NCBI GenBank assembly: GCA_007127395.1
Contig: SKZL01000387.1
Location: forward strand, 1 to 7,699
Length of the DNA: 7,699 nucleotides
Reading direction: 5' to 3'
From: Balneolaceae bacterium
GTDB lineage: Bacteria; Bacteroidota; Rhodothermia; Balneolales; Balneolaceae
In this document: one piece after another, positions 1 to 6,329 of the stretch
Layout of the letters: each line of letters starts with the position of its first letter
Numbering within the stretch: position 1 is the stretch's first letter
Position numbers and translations under genes: made by a program
Notes under the pieces: model-generated
The model's input: the letters and a program-made list of their open reading frames with translations, nothing else
Database searches by the model: none
What the model was told of the DNA's origin: nothing

Positions 1-97
1 GTCTCATGTCAGGCAAAACTGATTGAAACATAGTTCCCGGAACCACAATTGCAGAACTTAAGAGAGATTTTTTTAGAAAGTTTCTACGGCTGATCAT
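1..97 (-). CDS. N-terminus of a Tat-exported protein (partial, cut by left edge)
   Basis: Reading leftwards from an ATG at 97-95, 32 codons stay open to the window edge, with a TAA immediately before the ATG. The translation starts MISRRNFLKKSLLSS and continues through a hydrophobic stretch (AIVVPGTMF) to QSVLPDMR. The S-R-R-N-F-L-K-K string at residues 3-10 matches the twin-arginine consensus (S/T-R-R-x-F-L-K) and is followed by an uncharged h-region, so the product is probably folded in the cytoplasm and exported by the Tat translocase. Many Bacteroidota Tat substrates are oxidoreductases, sulfatases or metal-dependent hydrolases, but nothing of the mature protein is visible, so no family can be named. 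No Shine-Dalgarno sequence is apparent; the leader is AT-rich like those of the other genes here. The gene is divergent from the metalloprotease gene at 386. A chance ORF is possible given the short length, but the motif match makes that unlikely. Confidence 0.75.
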   Translation of the reverse strand, partial: MISRRNFLKKSLLSSAIVVPGTMFQSVLPDMR

Positions 98-385
98 TTA
101 TTAAATGGTGTAGGTGAATTGATTGTTATTTTTGTGTTACCTAGAGGTGTTAAAAAACAGAAAATTACTTCGACTACTTAAACACCCCTATTATTGTAAT
201 AAAAAAAGAAAAGAGAAACATACTTGAATAAAATGAGCTCACGCCATGAAGGCACTACAATCTTTACATTCATAACTGATCAATGCGATTCGCTCCTCTA
301 TTTTAATTAACTTTTACAATTAAAAAGCTTTTCTTTAGAGCTAACTCTATACTATCATTTTTTTTACTCAATTAAATATCACAAT
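98..385. promoter_or_regulatory. Divergent spacer between Tat-protein gene and metalloprotease gene
   Basis: This AT-rich, apparently non-coding stretch lies between two divergent starts and must hold both promoters. An imperfect inverted repeat has arms at 142-151 (TAGAGGTGTT) and 181-190 (AACACCCCTA), nine of ten bases pairing. TATTTTTG at 127-134 fits the Bacteroidota -7 consensus TAnnTTTG on the plus strand, but no -33 TTTG sits at the right distance and it is about 250 bases from the gene, so I do not call it a promoter. A small dyad, TAGAG-CTAA-CTCTA at 336-349, lies about 37 bases before the metalloprotease start. No Shine-Dalgarno sequence is seen before 386. Confidence 0.5.
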
Positions 386-2863
386 ATGACAAACTCGTTA
401 AAATATCTATCCATTTTGTTGCTCTCCCTATCCCTGCTCATGGGTTGTGGTAGCAGTGAAACCGTAACTGAGCGCTCAGAATCATCGGCCTCCGAGAGGC
501 CGCGGCCCGGTTCTCAAAACAATAATGAAATCAAAGCCTTTTCAGATGTTATCAAGGACACTTTTGATAAAGATGAAGGGCTGTTTAATGTCTATAAAGA
601 CGGCTCAACATTCTATTACGAGATATCCGACACACTCTTAGACAGAGAGATGCTGATGGTTTCGCGTATTGCCCGTACTGCAGATGGTCTGCTCTATGGT
701 GGAATGCGACACAACAATCAGGTTATCCGGTGGGAGAAAAGGGATAAAAAAATTCTACTGAGAAGAGTCTCTTTTTCGAATACGGCGAACGACACTCTGC
801 CCATTTTTGAAGCCGTTCGTAATTCTAACTTTGAACCGATTCTTGCTTCATTTGATATCGCCGCTTTCAGTGAAGACACCTCAGGATCTGTCATCGACGT
901 AACATCATTGTTCACGACAGATGTTCCCGCTCTGGGCCTTCCTCAGGGTTTTCGAACGCAGTATCAGGTTCGGCGGGTTGATGGATCCAGAACCTTTATC
1001 GAGCACATTCGCAGTTTCCCGGAGAATATTGAAGCGCGTCACTTGATTACCTATGAAGCGCAAACACCTCCATCCAATTCAGATGCCAATACGATCTCAC
1101 TGGAGCTGAATCACAGTATGATCTTAATGCCGAAAACTCCGATGCAGTCGCGGAAACCGGATGCACGGGTTGGTTTTTTCACAGCCAACCAGATTGATTA
1201 CGGAACCGACGAACATCAAGCCAAACCGGTCCGACACGTTACGCGCTGGGAGTTGGTACCCAAAGATCCTGAAGCCTACTTACGTGGTGAGCTGGTTGAA
1301 CCCGAAAAACCGATTATCTTTTATATCGACCCGGCTACACCGGAAGTTTGGAGAGAGTGGTTGATCAAAGGTGTAGATGATTGGCAGGTAGCTTTTGAGG
1401 CAGCCGGTTTTAAAAACGCCATCTATGGGAAAATGGCACCCACACCTGAGGAAGATCCCGATTTCAGCCTCGAAGATGTTCGCTATCCGAGCATACGGTA
1501 TTTTGCCTCACCTATCCAGAATGCTTTTGGCCCGCATGTACACGATCCCCGATCGGGACAGATCATGACCTCTGCGATTGGTTGGTATCATAACGTAATG
1601 AGATTGCTACGAAACTGGTATTTCATTCAGACTGCCGCGGCTAACCCCGAAGCGCGAGCCACTCAGTTCGATGATGACGTGATGGGTGAGTTGATTCGAT
1701 TTGTATCCGCTCATGAAGTGGGTCACACTTTAGGTTTCCCTCACAACTTCGGTTCAAGTTATGCAGTACCGGTAGATTCGCTGCGATCCCCAACCTATAC
1801 CGCTAACCACGGAACAGCTCCATCCATCATGGATTATGCCAGATTCAACTACATTGCACAACCCGGCGACGGTGTCACCAACTTTTTCCCCAGAGTGGGT
1901 GAGTATGATAAGTGGGTGACAAAATGGGGGTATACTTGGTTCGGTGATATGCCAATAGAAGAGCAACAAGAAATTCTGCACCGCTGGACAACAGAGCGGG
2001 CTGATGATCCCAGATATTTCTATGGCAGCCAGACATCCAACCCGATTGATCCACGATCCAATCGTGAGGATTTAGGCGATGATGCTATGAAGGCCAGCTA
2101 TTACGGTATCAAAAACCTGGAAGTCATTACCGATAACCTGATCGACTGGATCGGAAAAGAGGGTGAGGAATTCACAGAACTATCTGAACTTTATGAGCAG
2201 GTTTTAGTTCAATGGAGCCGTTATATGGGACATGTAACACCTTACGTTGGCGGTGTATATGAAACGGATAAAACGTTTGATCAGGAGGGAGCGGTTTACG
2301 AACCTGTAGAAGCATATCGCCAAAAAGAGGCGATGGAATTTCTTGCTGAATATGCATTCAGTGACCCAACCTGGGCAAAAAATAGTGAAATTCTAAGTCG
2401 AATTAACCAGTCAGAATTTGTTGATGGTTACAGACAACGCCAGGTTTCTGTCTTAAACAGCCTTCTGGATCCATCCCGATTAGCACGTTTGATCGAGTAT
2501 CAATACAGAGGAGTAGATACCTACTCTCCCTTTGAGTTTCTGGATGATCTGAGAGGAACCATCTTCAGCAACCTTGGCAGTAACAGTTCATTATCTGTCT
2601 ATCAGAGGAATCTTCAAAGAGCCTATGTGGAGAGAATGGAGTATCTCATGACAGAAGAACTTCCCTCTCTGCCTGCACAGTTCAGACGGTTTTTGGGCAT
2701 GACTCAAATAAGTGTGAGTCAATCAGACATCCGCCCGATGGTTCGTGAGCAGCTTGAGACGCTTCAAACAGAGGTTAGCAGAAGTAATTCAAGAGATCGT
2801 GCAACACGTATTCATTTAGCAGATTTAGATCAAAGAATTGAAAACATTCTAAATCCGAACTAA
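386..2863 (+). CDS. Zinc-dependent metalloprotease lipoprotein (DUF5117/DUF4953 type)
   Basis: This is a predicted lipid-anchored peptidase of 825 residues. Residues 5-20 are a hydrophobic signal segment ending in the lipobox L-M-G-C, so Cys21 should be lipidated after signal peptidase II cleavage. A Ser/Glu/Arg/Pro-rich linker follows to about residue 45. Residues from about 50 to 290 resemble the DUF5118/DUF5117 region of this family. The catalytic part has HEVGHTLGFPHN at 443-454, a metzincin-type HExxHxxGxxH site with zinc ligands His443, His447 and His453 and general base Glu444, followed by a Met-turn-like SIMDY with Met482. The GPHVHDPRSGQIM stretch at 382-394 is also typical of the family. 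Length is normal and all key residues are present, so it is probably active in the periplasm or at the outer membrane; the substrate is unknown. The ATG at 386 is chosen because it gives a complete signal peptide. It ends at the shared terminator at 2890. Confidence 0.93.
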   Translation: MTNSLKYLSILLLSLSLLMGCGSSETVTERSESSASERPRPGSQNNNEIKAFSDVIKDTFDKDEGLFNVYKDGSTFYYEISDTLLDREMLMVSRIARTADGLLYGGMRHNNQVIRWEKRDKKILLRRVSFSNTANDTLPIFEAVRNSNFEPILASFDIAAFSEDTSGSVIDVTSLFTTDVPALGLPQGFRTQYQVRRVDGSRTFIEHIRSFPENIEARHLITYEAQTPPSNSDANTISLELNHSMILMPKTPMQSRKPDARVGFFTANQIDYGTDEHQAKPVRHVTRWELVPKDPEAYLRGELVEPEKPIIFYIDPATPEVWREWLIKGVDDWQVAFEAAGFKNAIYGKMAPTPEEDPDFSLEDVRYPSIRYFASPIQNAFGPHVHDPRSGQIMTSAIGWYHNVMRLLRNWYFIQTAAANPEARATQFDDDVMGELIRFVSAHEVGHTLGFPHNFGSSYAVPVDSLRSPTYTANHGTAPSIMDYARFNYIAQPGDGVTNFFPRVGEYDKWVTKWGYTWFGDMPIEEQQEILHRWTTERADDPRYFYGSQTSNPIDPRSNREDLGDDAMKASYYGIKNLEVITDNLIDWIGKEGEEFTELSELYEQVLVQWSRYMGHVTPYVGGVYETDKTFDQEGAVYEPVEAYRQKEAMEFLAEYAFSDPTWAKNSEILSRINQSEFVDGYRQRQVSVLNSLLDPSRLARLIEYQYRGVDTYSPFEFLDDLRGTIFSNLGSNSSLSVYQRNLQRAYVERMEYLMTEELPSLPAQFRRFLGMTQISVSQSDIRPMVREQLETLQTEVSRSNSRDRATRIHLADLDQRIENILNPN

Positions 2864-2889
2864 AGGCTCGTGCCTAGAATTGTTGAAAT

Positions 2890-2929
2890 AAAAAAAGCTG
2901 CTTGATATTCAATCAAGCAGCTTTTTTTT
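2890..2929. terminator. Bidirectional rho-independent terminator
   Basis: A perfect 10-bp stem, GCTGCTTGAT (2897-2906) with ATCAAGCAGC (2912-2921), closes a 5-base loop (ATTCA). It is preceded by seven A (2890-2896) and followed by eight T (2922-2929), so both strands present a hairpin followed by a U-tract. It lies 26 bases after the metalloprotease stop and about 19 bases after the end of the leftward fasciclin gene, which is where two convergent genes would share a terminator. Confidence 0.95.
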
Positions 2930-2948
2930 ATTAATAGCTAAAGCTTAA

Positions 2949-3482
2949 TCAGTAACCTGATTCTGTTTCCGGCTCTGGAAGTATCACAGCATCGATTATA
3001 TGTACAACACCGTTTGATGCTTCAACATCAGCCAGTACAACATTGGCACCGTTAACTGTCACACCATCTCCTACGCCGATGGTTACCTGGCCTCCTTGAA
3101 CGGTCTCTGCAGACATACCGTCACTAAGATCTGTTGACATCACTTTGCCGGGTACAACGTGATATGTAAGTACAGCAATCAACATATCTCTGTTTTCTTC
3201 GAGCAGAAGTGATTCTACTGTACCTTCAGGCAGTGCTGCAAATGCTTCATTTGTTGGAGCAAAGACTGTAAAAGGACCTTCTGATTGTAGTACTTCTACC
3301 AAATCTGCAGCCTGAACTGCAGCTACCAGTGTAGAAAGAATATCTGTTTGAACTGCTAAAGAGACAATATCTGTGTCTGCACTTTTATCTGTGTCGTTTT
3401 CGGTTGTGAAGGGTGCAAAAGCAAAAAGCGAGATTGCAACTGCTGCAAAAGCTAGAGTTTTAAATGTGTTCATTTTAATCAT
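2949..3482 (-). CDS. Secreted fasciclin (FAS1) domain protein
   Basis: This is a 177-residue protein with a signal peptide and a single FAS1 domain. Residues 8-23 are hydrophobic and Ala-rich and end in AFA, a plausible signal peptidase I site; there is no lipobox. A short acidic linker (TENDTDKSADTD) leads to the domain at about 38-168. The domain shows the H1 box GPFTVFAPTNEAFAALP (69-85), the central Tyr-His pair (Y107-H108 in TYHVVPGK) and the H2 box ending in NGVVHIIDAVILP (157-169). FAS1 domains are commonly adhesive or matrix-associated; in bacteria their partners are mostly unknown, so a surface or periplasmic binding role is inference. The ATG at 3482 is taken as start; an ATG three codons later (Met4) would serve equally. 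The gene lies 237 bases downstream of pcm on the same strand. That gap contains operator-like dyads and a promoter-like sequence, which suggests its own promoter. It ends at the shared terminator. Confidence 0.93.
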   Translation of the reverse strand: MIKMNTFKTLAFAAVAISLFAFAPFTTENDTDKSADTDIVSLAVQTDILSTLVAAVQAADLVEVLQSEGPFTVFAPTNEAFAALPEGTVESLLLEENRDMLIAVLTYHVVPGKVMSTDLSDGMSAETVQGGQVTIGVGDGVTVNGANVVLADVEASNGVVHIIDAVILPEPETESGY

Positions 3483-3497
3483 CTTGTTTTTTGTGTT

Positions 3498-3533
3498 AAG
3501 AACTGATTTCCGGTTCTTTGTTCAATTTGAACA
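3498..3533. promoter_or_regulatory. Two adjacent GAAC/GTTC dyads upstream of the fasciclin gene
   Basis: TGTTCAATTTGAACA at 3519-3533 is a perfect palindrome with 7-bp arms and a single central base. Directly abutting it, AAGAAC (3498-3503) and GTTCTT (3513-3518) form a second dyad with a 9-base spacer. Both share the GAAC/GTTC core. They lie 16-51 bases upstream of the fasciclin start, so they could be operator half-sites for a dimeric regulator or hairpins in the mRNA leader. No regulator gene is in the window to assign them to. Confidence 0.4.
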
Positions 3534-3582
3534 GGATGATAACATTTGAGAAAAGATCTCTGTTCCGGACACAAATGATTTT

Positions 3583-3617
3583 CAAAAATTAGCTGAGCTC
3601 TTTTAAGGAATTGCAAT
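3583..3617 (-). promoter_or_regulatory. Candidate Bacteroidota-type promoter for the fasciclin gene
   Basis: On the minus strand TAATTTTTG (3591-3583) resembles the -7 element TAnnTTTG with one extra base, and ATTG (3617-3614) could be the -33 element 22 bases upstream. The spacing is slightly long and neither match is exact. It is placed about 100 bases before the fasciclin start and would put the GAAC/GTTC dyads in the mRNA leader. Confidence 0.25.
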
Positions 3618-3719
3618 GTAATCGATTAAAGATCTCCTGAATGCAGCTTAAATTTGATTAAATAAATTAGTTTGAAGAAAACTCTCTGATTTTGAGAATC
3701 TTCAGTGCAATTTTTGAAT

Positions 3720-4379
3720 TTAATCCCAACCCTTCTCGCCAATAAGGGGAACAAACTTAAAATTCTGATGGTGCTCCTCTTCATATTGATCCTCTGAAAC
3801 TCTGATAATCCGGATCATGGTCTGGCTTTTTTGATTACCGACCGGTACCACAAGGCGTCCGCCGATATTTAACTGATGAACAAGATCTTCCGGCACCACC
3901 GGTGCCCCTGCAGTCACAACAATTCCGTCATAAGGGGCATATGCACTCCAACCCAGGGTACCGTCACCCAATTTCAGATTTGCCCTGAATCCAAGATCCT
4001 TCAATATCTGTTTCGCGTTCTGATAGAGTTTATCATGACGTTCCACACTATAAACGTCCGCTCCCATATGGCATAAAATTGCTGACTGATATCCTGAACC
4101 GGTACCAATTTCAAGAATTTTGTCTCCCTTGTTTACTTGCAGAAGTTCCGTCTGTGCAGCTACAGTATAGGGTTGTGAAATGGTTTGGCCATTTCCGATT
4201 GGCAACGCTGTATCTTCATAGGCCCGCATCTCCAGTGCCGTATCCACAAACAGATGTCTTGGTATAGACTCTATAGCCATCAAAACCCGGTTGTCACGAA
4301 TCCCTTTATTCCGGATTCCTTCAACCAACTCTTTTCTGCGATTCAGATGTTTTCGAAAAGCCCTGTCGTCTGTCGCCAA
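3720..4379 (-). CDS. pcm: Protein-L-isoaspartate O-methyltransferase
   Basis: Pcm is a cytosolic repair enzyme that transfers a methyl group from S-adenosylmethionine to the carboxyl group of L-isoaspartyl residues in aged proteins, starting their return to normal aspartate. The 219-residue product has the full family layout: an N-terminal helical part ending in the substrate-side signature GNGQTISQP (62-70), SAM motif I LEIGTGSGYQSA (89-100), the ribose-binding acidic residue in SVER (Glu113), GDG (138-140), VTAGAP (155-160), VPVG (178-181) and FVPLIG (209-214). Length is close to E. coli Pcm. The start is TTG at 4379-4377: a TAA lies a few codons upstream with no ATG between, and the next in-frame Met is residue 34, inside the conserved N-terminal part. 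The gene is divergent from nhaC; the fasciclin gene lies downstream on the same strand. Confidence 0.95.
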   Translation of the reverse strand: MATDDRAFRKHLNRRKELVEGIRNKGIRDNRVLMAIESIPRHLFVDTALEMRAYEDTALPIGNGQTISQPYTVAAQTELLQVNKGDKILEIGTGSGYQSAILCHMGADVYSVERHDKLYQNAKQILKDLGFRANLKLGDGTLGWSAYAPYDGIVVTAGAPVVPEDLVHQLNIGGRLVVPVGNQKSQTMIRIIRVSEDQYEEEHHQNFKFVPLIGEKGWD

Positions 4380-4416
4380 TCTTATTTTTTCTGATTATTG
4401 TTTATCCTGCACAGAT

Positions 4417-4447
4417 CAAAATAAGGGTTTCGGCCAACTGATAGAAA
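4417..4447 (-). promoter_or_regulatory. pcm: Candidate promoter for pcm
   Basis: On the minus strand TTATTTTG (4424-4417) matches TAnnTTTG at five of six fixed bases, and TTTC (4447-4444) lies exactly 19 bases upstream, matching the -33 TTTG at three of four. The -7 element ends 37 bases before the TTG start of pcm. Spacing is ideal for Bacteroidota sigma-70 promoters, but both boxes have one mismatch in an AT-rich region. Confidence 0.3.
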
Positions 4448-4453
4448 TTTGAA

Positions 4454-4481
4454 TTGCATTTAACCATAATGCTTGTATTTT
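4454..4481 (+). promoter_or_regulatory. Candidate promoter for nhaC
   Basis: TTGCAT (4454-4459), 16 bases, then TATTTT (4476-4481) gives a weak sigma-70-like pair ending 63 bases before the nhaC start. TATTTTCC also partly fits TAnnTTTG. This is the best rightward candidate I see in the spacer, but it is not compelling. Confidence 0.25.
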
Positions 4482-4515
4482 CCTCCATTGAAAAAATAAG
4501 TATTTCAATAAAGAG

Positions 4516-4530
4516 AAGAAGTCGCTTCTT
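4516..4530 (+). other. Small hairpin just upstream of the nhaC start
   Basis: AAGAAG (4516-4521), loop TCG, CTTCTT (4525-4530) forms a 6-bp stem ending 14 bases before the ATG. It would sit in the mRNA leader next to the ribosome entry region. It is short and could be chance. Confidence 0.3.
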
Positions 4531-4544
4531 TTGAACATGAAACG

Positions 4545-6296
4545 ATGAAAAAATATCTATATACAGCACTATTTTTAACCCTCATCTACCTTATTGCAGG
4601 TTGGCTGGATCTGTTTGCTCTCAGCAACTCTGATACAACTGCAGGTTCATTTTACGGTACCTGGATCAGCCTGATACCCCCTGTAGTCGCGATTGGGCTG
4701 GCACTGATTACACGAGAGGTTGTATTGTCACTCTTCGCCGGAATATGGGTTGGAGCTCTCTTTTTGGTCGGCTTTAATCCTTTTGCAGGTACGGCACACT
4801 CGCTTGATGTTATGATTGATGCCCTTATTGATCGCGATCATGTCGCTATTATTGTATTCAGTCTCTTGCTGGGTGGAATGGTAGGTGTGATGGCCCGTGG
4901 CGGTGGTAATCAGGGCATAGTCGAAGCTCTTAGCCGATTTGCAACCAACAGGCAGCGCGGGCAACTTTTTTCATGGCTATCGGCACTTTTTATCTTTTTC
5001 GATGACTATGCAAATACCCTGATCAGGGGGAATGCTTTAAGGCCGATGACCGACCGGCTCAACATATCCAGAGAAAAACTGGCTTATATTGTCGACTCCA
5101 CAGCTGCTCCTCTTGCAGTCAGTGCCGTTATCACCACATGGATCGGTTTTGAAATCACACAAATTCAGAATTCCCTGGGCGCATTAGCTGCCACTACAGC
5201 TGATCCTGCATTGGCAGCACAACTACAAGCGGGTGCTGATAATGCATTCACTATTTTTCTGCACTCACTGCCCTATCTCTTTTATCCAATCCTGGCTTTG
5301 GTTTTTGTATTGATGACGATCATTATGAAAAAAGAGTTTGGCCCTATGCTTACTGCGGAAAGGCGTGCTTACTCAGGAGGCGGTGTTGTCAGACCCGGTT
5401 CAACTCCTGCCGCAGATACAAGCCTTGAGGTATTGCAGCCTGTCAAAGACAAACCACGCAGATGGTACAACTCTGCGTTACCTGTAATATCTGTAATTTT
5501 GGTAGCTCTCTGGGGGCTCTATTCCACAGGAGTTTCGGGGTTAGAGATAGGTGAAAGAACCATTACCAATATTATCGGAGATGCAGATCCATTCGCAGCT
5601 CTGTTATGGGCATCGTTTGCCGGCTCACTTGTTGCCATAGCACTAGTTGTATTTCAGAGAATATTGACTGTGAGCCAGGCGCTGGAATCATGGGTCGGCG
5701 GTATGCAATCGATGCTGATTGCAATCATTATCCTCATATTGGCTTGGGGCCTTGGTGGTATTACAGGAGAGATCGGAACCGGAACTTATCTGGCTTCACT
5801 TCTTGAAGACAGCCTGCCCCTGGCACTGCTGCCCGGACTCGTCTTTTTCATTGCTGCTGTCACTGCATTTTCAACCGGCACGTCCTGGGGTACAATGGCC
5901 ATTCTATTCCCTGTGGTAATCCCACTGGCTGTGGCCATGGGCGCAGGAGTTGGCTTTGCAGGTGGAGAACACTATACGATCCTGCTGGGAGCAATCAGTT
6001 CCGTGATGGCTGGCGCAGTATTTGGAGATCACTGTTCACCGATATCTGATACAACTGTACTGAGTTCTATGTCATCTGCTTGCGATCTTGTGGACCACGT
6101 ACGCACTCAGCTCCCATATGCATTGGTTGTGGCTGTTGTTGCTTTAATTGTGGGTGAAATGCCTGCCGCTTTTGAATGGATTCATCCTGTCTGGGGCCTA
6201 ATTACAGGATTTATCATCCTCTATCTGATTTTAAGGTTTTATGGAAAAGATCCTGAAGCTGTTGAAAATCATACTGAAGCCAAGGTTCAAACTTAA
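4545..6296 (+). CDS. Na+/H+ antiporter, NhaC family
   Basis: This is a 583-residue inner-membrane transporter expected to exchange Na+ for H+ and so support sodium and pH homeostasis. About a dozen or more hydrophobic segments are visible, including roughly 4-24, 41-58, 61-78, 99-117, 186-203, 237-260, 309-326, 350-370, 387-405, 425-443, 447-468, 524-541 and 549-565. A hydrophilic loop at 262-307, probably cytoplasmic, divides the protein. Conserved family blocks are FFDDYANTLIRG (151-162), IVDSTAAPLAV (182-192), TGTSWGTM (444-451) and GDHCSPISDTT (494-504). Their acidic and polar residues in membrane segments (Asp153, Asp154, Asp184, Asp495, Asp502) are the likely ion-binding or gating residues, by inference. 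Some family members exchange organic ions, so the exact substrate is open. The ATG at 4545 is well placed for the first membrane segment. It is divergent from pcm, and the WbqC gene follows after 33 bases with no terminator between. Confidence 0.9.
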   Translation: MKKYLYTALFLTLIYLIAGWLDLFALSNSDTTAGSFYGTWISLIPPVVAIGLALITREVVLSLFAGIWVGALFLVGFNPFAGTAHSLDVMIDALIDRDHVAIIVFSLLLGGMVGVMARGGGNQGIVEALSRFATNRQRGQLFSWLSALFIFFDDYANTLIRGNALRPMTDRLNISREKLAYIVDSTAAPLAVSAVITTWIGFEITQIQNSLGALAATTADPALAAQLQAGADNAFTIFLHSLPYLFYPILALVFVLMTIIMKKEFGPMLTAERRAYSGGGVVRPGSTPAADTSLEVLQPVKDKPRRWYNSALPVISVILVALWGLYSTGVSGLEIGERTITNIIGDADPFAALLWASFAGSLVAIALVVFQRILTVSQALESWVGGMQSMLIAIIILILAWGLGGITGEIGTGTYLASLLEDSLPLALLPGLVFFIAAVTAFSTGTSWGTMAILFPVVIPLAVAMGAGVGFAGGEHYTILLGAISSVMAGAVFGDHCSPISDTTVLSSMSSACDLVDHVRTQLPYALVVAVVALIVGEMPAAFEWIHPVWGLITGFIILYLILRFYGKDPEAVENHTEAKVQT

Positions 6297-6329
6297 AAAA
6301 TCACACTAAAAAAGCTGATCCGTTCGAAT

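Larger units (their letters stand above)
4381..4500. repeat. Inverted repeat spanning the pcm/nhaC divergent spacer
   Basis: CTTATTTTTTC (4381-4391) and GAAAAAATAAG (4490-4500) are exact 11-bp inverted copies separated by 98 bases. The core AAAATAAG occurs a third time at 4418-4425. The repeats begin one base beyond the pcm start codon and end about 45 bases before nhaC. AT-richness lowers the weight of the match. Looped binding by a regulator, or chance, are the two readings. Confidence 0.4.

Noticed and set aside
127..134. TATTTTTG, an exact match to TAnnTTTG on the plus strand
   Set aside because: No -33 TTTG lies at the right distance and the site is about 250 bases before the gene; such matches are common in T-rich DNA.
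233..310. Short rightward ORF of 25 codons (MSSRHEGTT...) in the left divergent spacer
   Set aside because: It has no ribosome-binding signal, no recognisable protein features, and a length expected by chance.
718..915. Antisense ORF inside the metalloprotease gene
   Set aside because: It is a frame shadow of a well-supported gene and has no family motif. The same applies to the other ORFs overlapping the metalloprotease at 1161-1364, 1754-1981 and 2172-2357.
3876..4394. Three rightward ORFs overlapping pcm
   Set aside because: They lie opposite a clear Pcm coding sequence, and their translations are Cys/His-rich and motif-free, as expected of reverse-strand shadows.
4537..4548. Mini-ORF ATG AAA CGA TGA overlapping the nhaC start codon
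   Set aside because: Its position could suggest translational coupling, but a three-codon ORF without a ribosome-binding site is readily produced by chance.
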